A stretch of 64,000 nt of DNA, from NCBI GenBank assembly GCA_963693365.1, contig CAVNZM010000001.1, positions 3,410,001-3,474,000 of the forward strand, written 5' to 3'. The DNA comes from Amoebidium appalachense. Lineage: Eukaryota > Ichthyosporea. The position numbers and the translations under genes were made by a program. Of this stretch, positions 18,611 through 64,000 are shown one piece after another; within the stretch, counting starts at the first letter, position 1; the number at the start of each line of letters is the position of its first letter. Below the pieces are notes generated by a model. It was not told the DNA's origin, made no database searches, and saw only the letters and a program-made list of their open reading frames with translations.

Positions 18611-19329
18611 ATAGACCTACCAGTGCGCATGACCTTGACCCAGTTCCAAGTAAAGAACTAATTGGTGATGTGCTCATTTCTCATTGCTCTACGTACCTGT
18701 GAAAGATAGGATAAATTATTGTTGTGAATTATTAATTGAAAGGCCCGAAAACATGAAATGCGAAAGCAAGTGCACGTGTCATGAATAATTCCCTTTATAG
18801 TATGATACCGTAGATCTAGCTTCATTTTCTATGTTAGATGATGAGATCTCCATTTATGGTCATCAGGCCATTTACGCAAATCGCTGCTGGATCCTCTCGA
18901 TTTCGATCACAACTTCTTTCTTTTCTTTTATTTTCTTTTTGTTCCTCTGCCCGAGTGGATTTTGAATAAGGAATGGAAGATGAAGAAGTTGCATCAAAAA
19001 AAATCTTAACCTCTACCACAATCCTTTTTTTCCAGATAAGAACCGTGAATGCGGAGCCAGTGATCAGCAAAGTCCTATATACTATTGGCGCAGCAGACCC
19101 ATTTCTATTGGTCGAATCTTTCCAAAACATATTGTTCCCCCAAGATGTAAAAAATGGGTTTATGGGCCTTAGTCTCTATAGCGCGCAAAAAACTTTTCGC
19201 GAAAAAAAAAAAAAAAAAAAAAAAAAACCGCAAAAAAAATAAATCCGAAACGGTGGCTCGAACCAGCTCGACGAGACGCGTCGATTGCCGCAATAAATTT
19301 TTTTTGGCCAATTTCGGACCCCAATCAAT

Positions 19330-19390
19330 TCGGGTCGGGTCGAGTCATCGCTTGGCCCGATCCGACCCGATATGAACCGACCCGACCCGA
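19330..19390. repeat. 13-bp perfect inverted repeat with GACCCGA units
   Basis: TCGGGTCGGGTCG at 19330–19342 is the reverse complement of CGACCCGACCCGA at 19378–19390, with a 35-nt spacer. An additional copy, CGATCCGACCCGA, lies inside the spacer at 19358–19370. It could fold as a hairpin; function unknown. Confidence 0.8.
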
Positions 19391-19963
19391 TTTGACCTGG
19401 CTCGCTGCCCGCCAGTGCCTGCCTGGCCGGCTATTTCAAGCTGGGTGCGAAGTCTTTTTTTCAGAGGGCCGTGGTGCGAAGAGTGTGTCTCTGTGTGTTT
19501 GCTCACCGTTTGTCGAGGGGGGCCTCTGAGGTGTCTGTGTATGTCCCACACGAGTATGCATGTGGCCTGCCTAACACGTTCCACACACACCACGCACGAG
19601 CGAAGCCGCATGTGTTTGTATGTAAAACAGACGTGGTGGGGAAGGGGGAGTGAGGAGGGGGGTGACTTGCTGATTACATGCAAAACATGTAACAATAAAC
19701 GTTTCCAAACGCATTGCACCTGTATGTCCCTTTGCACATCTGTTACAGTTCAGCTATCATAAAATTTGCGTGCAGCCCAGCTGACGCGTGCACAAACTTA
19801 GGCGTAGTTAGGGTGGACGTTGCCGTACTTGTCTCTACTAGTAGCATTGAAGTATATACTCGTACTTCCACTTGCGACGCACAACCTGCGTGGGGGACAG
19901 TTGTGTAGCAGACTTTCCCACAAGGTCTCGCGCGTTCACCACTGTGTCATAGGCCGTCTTACT

Positions 19964-20091
19964 GACATTGAGGTAGATGATGAACGCATCATCAATGCAC
20001 AAACTTGACACCTCGCCCATGCCTAACAGGAGAATCTGTGTCCGGGTAATATTTTACAAACTGCAAATAACTCTTGTCGTGCGTTGCAACG
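19964..20091 (-). pseudogene. Duplicated coding fragment, copy A, with a 4-bp insertion
   Basis: This 128-bp segment matches 21915–22038 almost perfectly. It differs by four extra bases (AACA on the plus strand at about 20024–20027) and one A/G substitution. On the minus strand the pair encodes a segment with [16 protein letters not shown] and [15 protein letters not shown]. The four extra bases break that frame here. Sequence below copy A stays open on the minus strand (KTAYDTVVNARDLVGK) and is not present beside copy B. Family not recognised. Confidence 0.6.
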
Positions 20092-20666
20092 ATTTGTGTG
20101 GGTAAACGGAGAAGCAGAGAGCACAGATGGGTGTTATTGGGGCCGGTAGGCTCTTTCTACTCCACGAGATCAAATAGAAGTAGGGTTCGAAAGATCCGGA
20201 CGTGGAGGGGGGAGGTGAGGGGAGGCCGGGGTAGCTGCGAATATATGCGATTTGATTGGCTAATGAGAGGAGGGTAAACGATAAAAACGCTTTTGCCCAA
20301 TCGCTGATACGGATTTTGAAGAGCAAATAAGTGGGTGTTTATAGCCCCGATAAGGAACGGAGAACGGATACCGGGGTCAAATACTGTAATTTGAACTTTT
20401 GGGGTACAACGTTTGACTACCTTGGGGGTCTCTAAATGCGACTGGACAATTTGCGCCCATCTCGGTACCAATTGTCTAGATCGTTGCGCTGTTTGCAGCG
20501 AGCGCGGCAATGCGTTTTGGGCAGCTATGGCACGTTACCACCCAGTAAAATGTAACCGGGGGCACTCAGTAAACGTACTGAAACAAACCAAGCACACTTC
20601 TTTTCAAAAGTACTTCGCGTAGCCACGTAATTATAACGGCGTTGTTGAGTCATTTGCCCACACAAT

Positions 20667-20764
20667 ATGGGTTCCCGCAAGGTTGGTTCTGGTGGTGGAA
20701 TGAGGACCTGGCAGGTCGTTCTGCTCCTGTTTACTGTCGCCCTGGGTGCACAGGTGTGTACTAA

Positions 20765-20820
<56 letters not shown>

Positions 20821-20943
20821 TACTCCCCCCCTCCCCCAACCCCAGGGCCTCTCTTCCTGTCCCAAATCTAAACGCCCAAAGACTTTCCCCGCACACGTAC
20901 CTCCTAGTTTCTCGCGACAGGAACCGTGACACATACACACACA

Positions 20944-20990
<47 letters not shown>

Positions 20991-21290
20991 CACACACACA
21001 CACACACATGTACATGTGCACACTGTGATACACATAGGAACACACACACGCACACACGTGTACACACATGAGCACATGCACACACACAGGACGTGGATTA
21101 CAAACACACACACTCTTCAACATTCGTTTTCTCATAACAGTTTTGGATTACCTGCGCGAGGGGCATGAGCCACCGGCCCCATCTAGCAGACGGGAGCCCC
21201 GCATTCGCCTGCCAGTATCTTGTTATACACAACACAGAGACACACGGGAGAAACACAACCGGAGAGGTGGAACGATTTCTGGAACCATAG
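20667..21290 (+). CDS. Candidate small secreted protein, two exons
   Basis: Exon 1 is 20667–20753 and exon 2 is 21141–21290 (TAG). Exon 1 encodes a typical signal peptide: a basic start, then MRTWQVVLLLFTVALGA, ending at a GTGTGT donor. The intron follows the local design: poly-C starts about 15 nt after the donor, then (CA)n. The acceptor TTTTCTCATAACAG precedes exon 2. Phase 0 on both sides gives about 78 residues with four cysteines after the signal peptide. A donor 9 bases earlier (GTGCAC) joins instead to another frame of exon 2 and stops at 21328. Function unknown; no homologue recognised. Confidence 0.4.
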
Positions 21291-21875
21291 GAAATGAATA
21301 CGACTGCTTGATATTTATTCCAAGATGAAGTCCCTTTTATACTTGGGAATGTGAAAACGATAAACCAATCAAAAGAACGAAAACTCTATTTTCCAATCAG
21401 AAAGACGAAAACTATGAGTGTAAAATATATCGATCGAAATGTCTGTCGACACCAAGGTCGACACATAGAATATAGAACTCAATCCTCTAATGAAAGAAAC
21501 TTCTAATAAAAGCACGGAAACATTTAACAAAATGAAACCACTTATGTAACTATTAGTTCACAACATACATTTATACATGTTCTTATCATAACACGTCTAA
21601 ATATAATTATTCCTAATAGTTGGAGAACATAGCACAATGCTACGTCGTGAGAAAGGAATGTAAGTTACTATATGTGGGAAAATACAAACGAGATTTGATT
21701 GGATGACATATATAGGTTTTGACACAAACGACAATACGTGTGCGCGAGCTAAGTATGTCGATACGTACACAGATCTAAGATATCGGTGTACACGGAAACA
21801 GAAAGGAAAGAAAGAAAGGAAGAAGGAAAAGGAAACAAACTACAACAACTAATAAACAAATACAAAACTCAACTT

Positions 21876-22145
21876 TTAAGTCTTGCTATGAATCAAGTGA
21901 AGATGACACTTAGGGACATTGAGGTAGATGATGAACGCATCATCAATGCACAAACTTGACACCTCGCCCATGCCTGGAGAATCTGTGTCCGGGTAATATT
22001 TTGCAAACTGCAAATAACTCTTGTCGTGCGTTGCAACGCTGGTCATATTTCGTGCCTCCTCTATGCGAGCCATGGCCATTAGTAATAAGGTGGTCACTGG
22101 GCAAATCCACCGGCCCTTGTGAATCCTCAATGTTGCAAAAGCCAT
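21876..22145 (-). CDS. Duplicated coding fragment, copy B, 89-codon open frame
   Basis: An uninterrupted minus-strand frame starting [17 protein letters not shown] that contains the 124-bp segment shared with copy A. The match stops at 21915, and the frame then ends after an unrelated tail. Either copy could be an exon of a broken gene or part of an unrecognised repeat. No domain seen. Confidence 0.35.
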   Translation of the reverse strand: MAFATLRIHKGRWICPVTTLLLMAMARIEEARNMTSVATHDKSYLQFAKYYPDTDSPGMGEVSSLCIDDAFIIYLNVPKCHLHLIHSKT

Positions 22146-22156
22146 GTCCCCCTAGG

Positions 22157-22357
<201 letters not shown>

Positions 22358-22373
22358 ATGATACAGACATTGT

Positions 22374-22410
<37 letters not shown>

Positions 22411-22488
22411 AGTGTACACACGTGCACACACACACACAAACACACACACACACAAACACACACACACATACATGTAGACACACCGTGT

Positions 22489-22551
<63 letters not shown>

Positions 22552-22798
22552 ACACACACACACACACGGGGCCGTAGTGCACGGTCACATGATGCACCTA
22601 AGTGGTCGCAAACTAAATTTCATGGTGGGGGTTCAAGCTGGGGGGTCCGATCGGAAAAGTGTGAATATCTCGAGAACGGAAAACTTTTTTGAAAATCTGA
22701 TTCCGGAGACTGACCTTGGCTTGGCGAGCTGAGCATTTTGCACCCCATATTGATGAGTCTAATACCCCTCCTTCTATGTGTTACGGTTGGGCGGCCAA

Positions 22799-23734
22799 TG
22801 TTATAATACGTAGTATTTACATATTGTAAGATCTTCTCAGTTCGTGTTATGTTTTCATTCATTTACTTAATGAAAAAGATGTGCTCCTTGTACGTAAATT
22901 ATGACATCGATCTCCAGTGTATTTGAGTACTTGTAATCGTGTTGTGTCGGCTATATTCGTGTGTTTAGATATCGATTACAGCAACTGATTATAGGTACAC
23001 GAGTCTACCCAGTGAGGGAGACACGTGTACATGTTATGTGTACATGAATATCTTCGGTTATAACTGTGTTTTGCTGTTCGTGTTTTCTGTCCTGCTTTCT
23101 TTTCTTTTTCCTCTTTCTTCGTCTTTTCTTTTCTCTTTCTTTCTTCTCTTGTTTCCTTTCATTTAATTATATTTCTCTCTCACTAATATACGTTGAGTAG
23201 ATTTATATTACTCGTTATGTTTTGATTGGTAGAAAAACACTTAGGTTACACTTTAGCTTGTCAGGTATGATTCATAGCTTAGTCAACCACTTTTGTTTTG
23301 TGTGTTGCCGTACTATATCCAATCAGTGGACTTAGTCAGAAAATGTCTGAGTCTTTGTAGCCGATGATAGGTTAGAAACACCACCTCTTTCCTCGTTACT
23401 CTTCACCTCTTTTCTTTCTTATAGCTGTGACCTATGGTGTGTGTTCCCGCGTCTCCGGATCTATCCGGGAAATAATCAGTTAATTATGATTGGTTATTTT
23501 AGACATAGATCTGATTTCCGACTGGTCGGAAATCATGTATGGATTTAACTTAAGGGAATTTCAGGTATTTATTAGCGATCAAAATAAATTGAGTTCAGTC
23601 GTGTCTAAACATTGATGTCTGTTGTGTACACTGCTCCGATCGTTCCGTGTTTTGTTGTTGTGTGTGTCTGTGGTGTTTTCACACTGCACCACTGTGTCTC
23701 TGCTTTCATCCCAAAATACTTATAGAATTTAACA
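22799..23734 (+). repeat. 5' long terminal repeat (936 bp)
   Basis: Begins TGTTATAATACGTAG and ends GAATTTAACA. By eye it is identical to the 3' LTR except for three missing bases after AACTTAAG near 23551. It contains a pyrimidine-rich block (about 23090–23165). Confidence 0.95.
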
Positions 23735-23757
23735 GGTTATGGGCCCAGCACGCTTCC
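23735..23757 (+). other. Primer-binding site matching initiator-tRNA anticodon arm
   Basis: The 23 bases directly after the 5' LTR begin GGTTATGGGCCCAGCAC. They are complementary to the anticodon stem-loop and adjacent D-stem side of eukaryotic initiator tRNA-Met as I remember it (GUGCUGGGCCCAUAACC core). Priming from an internal tRNA fragment rather than its 3' end is known for Drosophila copia and yeast Ty5. Confidence 0.85.
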
Positions 23758-25649
23758 ATGTACTCTGGCCCCCCTCCTGCCATCGTCGTTCCCCCCGACA
23801 CCCCCCCCCACCGTCCCCCCTGCCCCCGTGCCCGTCCAGCCTGCCGACCCTCATCCTGCCCCTGGCAACGTCACACCCATCCGACCCGGCTCCCCCGACA
23901 ACTTCCACTCGGCCCCGTCCAGCCCGGAGGTTGCCCCCCCTGCACTTCCGAACTTCCAAGTTCCCCCCCCCACCGTCTCCACCTACCCCGGTTCCTGCAC
24001 CCCGTCGTTCTGCCCGTCTCCAGGGCAAGGTTGGACTTCAAGCCACCACCACCCTGCCAGTCCCCCCCGGTCCCCCCATCAACATCGACCAACTACCCAA
24101 ACTTGTCCGTCAACTCTGTTCCGGACCCAATGGTGATCAGGTCAAGTCAGCCCTGACTGCTGAGTATCAAGCCTTCGTCGACAAAGACATCTTTGAACTT
24201 GTTGACCCTCCCCCTGGTGCTAACATCGTCGGCTTCAAGTGGATTGTCTCCGAGAAAACTCTCAACTCGGCTGGTGACACCAAGATCAAGGCACGTGGTG
24301 TTGCTCAAGGCTTCAGTCAGCAATACGGTGTTGACTATGAGTTGATTGAGAGCCCTGTCATCCGTCCGGCTGCTCTCCGTGCCATCCTAGCTCTGGCCGT
24401 TGTTGAAGGTCATGACATACATCAACTCGACGTGTCTACGGCCTTTCTCAACAGCCCACTCACCGAGACCATCTACATGAAACAACCCCCGGGATTCATC
24501 ACCATGGCCACACTTGGCAAGGTCTGGAGACTCAAGAAAGCCCTGTACGGCCTCAAGCAAGCCTCCAAGGCTTGGTACGACTTCCTCGACGGCATTCTTC
24601 TTGCCCATGGCCTGACCCGTACTAAGACCGACCCGTGCATCTACCTCCGGTTCTTCCCCAACAACGATGTGGTACGGGCTGGTAACTACGTCGATGACTC
24701 CACCATCACCAACACCCGGGGTTCTACTGCTGCCAGTGACCTGGCTGCCCACATCAGCAAGATGGCCAGCTGTCGTATGAGTCCATTTGACCGTATGCTC
24801 GGTGTTGATTTTAATCACTCTGATCCCCATCACCTCCACATGCACCAGAGGTCTTACATCATGGATATCATCCACGACTTCAACCTCACCGATGCCAAGT
24901 CCAAGTCTACCCCCATCCCTGCAGGCACCACCGTCTCCCTGGCTGATTGCCCCCCCCAACCGTTCACCGTGCCCTACCGTGAGTTACTCGGCCGTCTCCT
25001 CTGGGTGGCACGGTGCACACGTCCCGACATTGCCTATGCCATCGGCTTCCTTGGTCGGTTCAGCACCAACCCCGGCAAGACTCACTGGGACCTTCTCCGT
25101 CGTGTGGCCCGGTACCTGCTCGGCACCATTGACCTTGGCATTGACTACAAGTACTCGGCCACCCAGTCCCCCATACTCGAATGCTACACGGATGCTGACT
25201 TTGCTGGTTGTGCCGACAGCAAGAAGTCTACCACCGACTACATTATCGTGTTTGCTGGTATGCCCGTCATCTGGTACTCCAAGCTCCAGCCCATCACGGC
25301 CACCAGCACCACTGAAGCTGAGCTGATTGCTCTCAATGCTGGCACCCAAGAAGTTGCTTGGGTCCGTGACCTCTTCAAGGAACTCGGCTGTCCCATGCTT
25401 GCTCCGACTCCGGTGTACTGTGACAACCAGTCGACCATTGCCATCGTCAACTCCACCGGCATCAAGCACCGTACCAAACACATTGCCGTCCGGTATCACA
25501 ACACCAAGGACTACATTGCCAGTGGGGACGTGGTTGTCCACTACGTTGAGTCAGCCCACAACTTAGCTGACATACTCACCAAACCCCTCCCCGGCCCGAG
25601 TCATGTCCACCATCGTGCTCGACTTTGTTTACCGGATATTGTGGATTGA
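23739..25649 (+). CDS. Copia reverse transcriptase–RNase H polyprotein remnant (636 aa)
   Basis: Residues about 1–110 are a Pro-rich, RRSARL-containing segment typical of the hinge after integrase. RT runs from about residue 140: FELVDPP, GFKWIV, QLDVSTAFLNSPL, YMKQPPGF, ALYGLKQASKAWY and the catalytic YVDD at 317–320. A connection segment (RLLWVARCTRPDIAYA) follows. RNase H has DADFAG (Asp 475), TEAEL (about 516–520), CDNQS (about 551) and ADILTKPL near the end. RT copies RNA into DNA and RNase H removes the RNA strand. The frame has no stop or shift and looks functional for these two domains. Its first ATG lies inside the primer-binding site, an odd start produced either by the element's design or by the deletion that removed gag–protease–integrase. 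Confidence 0.92.
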   Translation: MGPARFHVLWPPSCHRRSPRHPPPPSPLPPCPSSLPTLILPLATSHPSDPAPPTTSTRPRPARRLPPLHFRTSKFPPPPSPPTPVPAPRRSARLQGKVGLQATTTLPVPPGPPINIDQLPKLVRQLCSGPNGDQVKSALTAEYQAFVDKDIFELVDPPPGANIVGFKWIVSEKTLNSAGDTKIKARGVAQGFSQQYGVDYELIESPVIRPAALRAILALAVVEGHDIHQLDVSTAFLNSPLTETIYMKQPPGFITMATLGKVWRLKKALYGLKQASKAWYDFLDGILLAHGLTRTKTDPCIYLRFFPNNDVVRAGNYVDDSTITNTRGSTAASDLAAHISKMASCRMSPFDRMLGVDFNHSDPHHLHMHQRSYIMDIIHDFNLTDAKSKSTPIPAGTTVSLADCPPQPFTVPYRELLGRLLWVARCTRPDIAYAIGFLGRFSTNPGKTHWDLLRRVARYLLGTIDLGIDYKYSATQSPILECYTDADFAGCADSKKSTTDYIIVFAGMPVIWYSKLQPITATSTTEAELIALNAGTQEVAWVRDLFKELGCPMLAPTPVYCDNQSTIAIVNSTGIKHRTKHIAVRYHNTKDYIASGDVVVHYVESAHNLADILTKPLPGPSHVHHRARLCLPDIVD

Positions 25650-25859
25650 CCCGACCTACTTCAAGAGTGATTTTCTCATGTGTACTACTTACTTTATCAA
25701 CATCATTATATCATATGTATTGCCTTTGTGGGTATGCCCACTTAGGGTTTATATATAAGGTTTGACCTGTACCATCACTCTACTCTATCTTTCACTGGTT
25801 TAAAACCCAGTTAATCAAACACCGCCTATACACGTTATATATATTCGTTGTTTTTGCCC

Positions 25860-25960
25860 CGGTTCCTTCCCCCCCCCTCCCCCCCCCCCCTTCCCCCCCC
25901 CCTTCCCCCCCCCCTTCCCCCCCCTCCCCCCCCCCCTTCTCCCCCCCCCCCCCCCCCCCG
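25860..25960 (+). repeat. C/T-rich block in the element's 3' untranslated region
   Basis: Repeated poly-C runs broken by TT, between the RNase H stop and the 3' LTR. It resembles the host's intronic C tracts, although it sits within the retrotransposon. Confidence 0.85.
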
Positions 25961-26063
25961 GGAAAAGTACACACTTTAATTTTTTTTTTTTCCGTTTCTG
26001 TTCTCAAGTGGGGAGATTTCACTAGTTCAGTGGGGATATGATAACACAAACTTCAAAGTCTTA

Positions 26064-26071
26064 AGTGGGGA
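26064..26071 (+). other. Polypurine tract
   Basis: AGTGGGGA directly abuts the 3' LTR, the position where plus-strand DNA synthesis is primed in LTR elements. Two further AGTGGGGA copies lie at 26007 and 26029, the latter followed by an imperfect copy of the LTR start. Confidence 0.7.
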
Positions 26072-27010
26072 TGTTATAATACGTAGTATTTACATATTGT
26101 AAGATCTTCTCAGTTCGTGTTATGTTTTCATTCATTTACTTAATGAAAAAGATGTGCTCCTTGTACGTAAATTATGACATCGATCTCCAGTGTATTTGAG
26201 TACTTGTAATCGTGTTGTGTCGGCTATATTCGTGTGTTTAGATATCGATTACAGCAACTGATTATAGGTACACGAGTCTACCCAGTGAGGGAGACACGTG
26301 TACATGTTATGTGTACATGAATATCTTCGGTTATAACTGTGTTTTGCTGTTCGTGTTTTCTGTCCTGCTTTCTTTTCTTTTTCCTCTTTCTTCGTCTTTT
26401 CTTTTCTCTTTCTTTCTTCTCTTGTTTCCTTTCATTTAATTATATTTCTCTCTCACTAATATACGTTGAGTAGATTTATATTACTCGTTATGTTTTGATT
26501 GGTAGAAAAACACTTAGGTTACACTTTAGCTTGTCAGGTATGATTCATAGCTTAGTCAACCACTTTTGTTTTGTGTGTTGCCGTACTATATCCAATCAGT
26601 GGACTTAGTCAGAAAATGTCTGAGTCTTTGTAGCCGATGATAGGTTAGAAACACCACCTCTTTCCTCGTTACTCTTCACCTCTTTTCTTTCTTATAGCTG
26701 TGACCTATGGTGTGTGTTCCCGCGTCTCCGGATCTATCCGGGAAATAATCAGTTAATTATGATTGGTTATTTTAGACATAGATCTGATTTCCGACTGGTC
26801 GGAAATCATGTATGGATTTAACTTAAGAAGGGAATTTCAGGTATTTATTAGCGATCAAAATAAATTGAGTTCAGTCGTGTCTAAACATTGATGTCTGTTG
26901 TGTACACTGCTCCGATCGTTCCGTGTTTTGTTGTTGTGTGTGTCTGTGGTGTTTTCACACTGCACCACTGTGTCTCTGCTTTCATCCCAAAATACTTATA
27001 GAATTTAACA
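26072..27010 (+). repeat. 3' long terminal repeat (939 bp)
   Basis: Same ends as the 5' LTR; the only difference I found is a 3-base insertion (AAG, near 26825). Near-identity implies recent insertion. Confidence 0.95.
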
Positions 27011-63530
<36,520 letters not shown>

Positions 63531-64000
63531 CTGCAACCGGCAGAGAGCATTACGTCAGTAAACAGCCCACATTACCCCCCCCCCCCCCCTCCCCCCCCCC
63601 CCCTCCCCCCTCCCCCTCCCCACCCACACACACACGCACACCCAAAGAAGGGGGGAAGGGGGGAGGAGGGGAGGGACAAAAACAAATAGGCACCCTCATC
63701 CACACACACACATGCGCGCGCACGCGTGGACACAGACACGGACACAGACAAAACAAACTATCTACCCACCAATCCACCCACACGAAAGCACGTACGAGCA
63801 GAAAAGCCCAAAGTCAACTTTCTACACTAAGAAATATAAAGAAAGGCTACGGGAATGCAGGTGGGTACATATGTGCATGTGTGTATGTGTGTGCACGTGC
63901 GCATGTGTGTACGTGTATGTTTTTGTGCACGTATGTGTGTGTTGTGTGGGGGTGCACATGTGTGCGTGTGTATTGTGTGTGTGTTTGGGGGGGGGGGGGG

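Larger units (their letters stand above)
22799..27010 (+). mobile_element. Ty1/copia LTR retrotransposon, internally deleted
   Basis: Two direct LTRs start TG and end CA. A 5-bp target duplication GCCAA lies at 22794–22798 and 27011–27015. The internal region is only 2337 bp: primer site, one 636-codon RT–RNase H frame, and a C/T-rich untranslated stretch with polypurine tract. A complete copia element would also encode Gag, protease and a full integrase before RT; these are absent, so the copy is a deletion derivative. It could move only with proteins supplied by a complete relative. Confidence 0.95.

Noticed and set aside
19250-19280. Second T-arm-like GGTTCGAGCC on the minus strand
   Set aside because: No cloverleaf can be completed around it.

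Overview
The window comes from a nuclear genome of an intron-rich eukaryote, probably a protist or alga; I cannot name the species. Reasons: GT–AG introns that keep reading frame across tens of exons, a GATA zinc finger split by an intron, a subunit of the eukaryotic anaphase-promoting complex, and a Ty1/copia LTR retrotransposon. The DNA is extraordinarily rich in long poly-C/poly-G and (CA)n/(GT)n/(GA)n tracts. Most open frames in the window are translations of these tracts and are not genes.

Layout. (1) 1–7309, plus strand: the 3' part of a gene of at least 15 exons. It opens in the C-terminal lobe of a protein kinase (NAK/STK16-like by eye) and continues into a long charged, disordered tail. 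(2) 7310–10867: no convincing gene; two families of degenerate tandem repeats. (3) 14608–10868, minus strand: a two-exon ankyrin-repeat protein ending in a GATA-type zinc finger. A 1-bp frameshift in a nine-base homopolymer lies between the two domains. (4) 14609–22798: mostly no gene. It holds a dispersed GATATTTAGG-type repeat, a 124/128-bp duplicated coding fragment, and a candidate two-exon small secreted protein (20667–21290). (5) 22799–27010: a young copia element with near-identical 936/939-bp LTRs, a 5-bp target duplication, a 23-nt primer site matching the initiator-tRNA anticodon arm, and an intact RT–RNase H frame. Gag, protease and most of integrase are missing. (6) 27011–32451: no recognisable gene. 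(7) 63530–32452, minus strand: APC1 (ANAPC1), the large scaffold of the anaphase-promoting complex. I reconstruct 43 exons over 31 kb, phase-compatible at every junction from 62354 to the stop codon; the 5' end lies outside the window.

The multi-exon genes share one intron design on the sense strand. A poly-C or C-rich tract starts roughly 10–50 nt after many 5' splice sites, and a (CA)n repeat often runs straight into the 3' splice site as CACACAG. It appears on both strands, always in transcript orientation, and is the most interesting feature here. Several introns also carry their own private satellite. The genes are not an operon; they are unrelated neighbours (a kinase, a transcription-factor-like protein and a cell-cycle ubiquitin-ligase scaffold).
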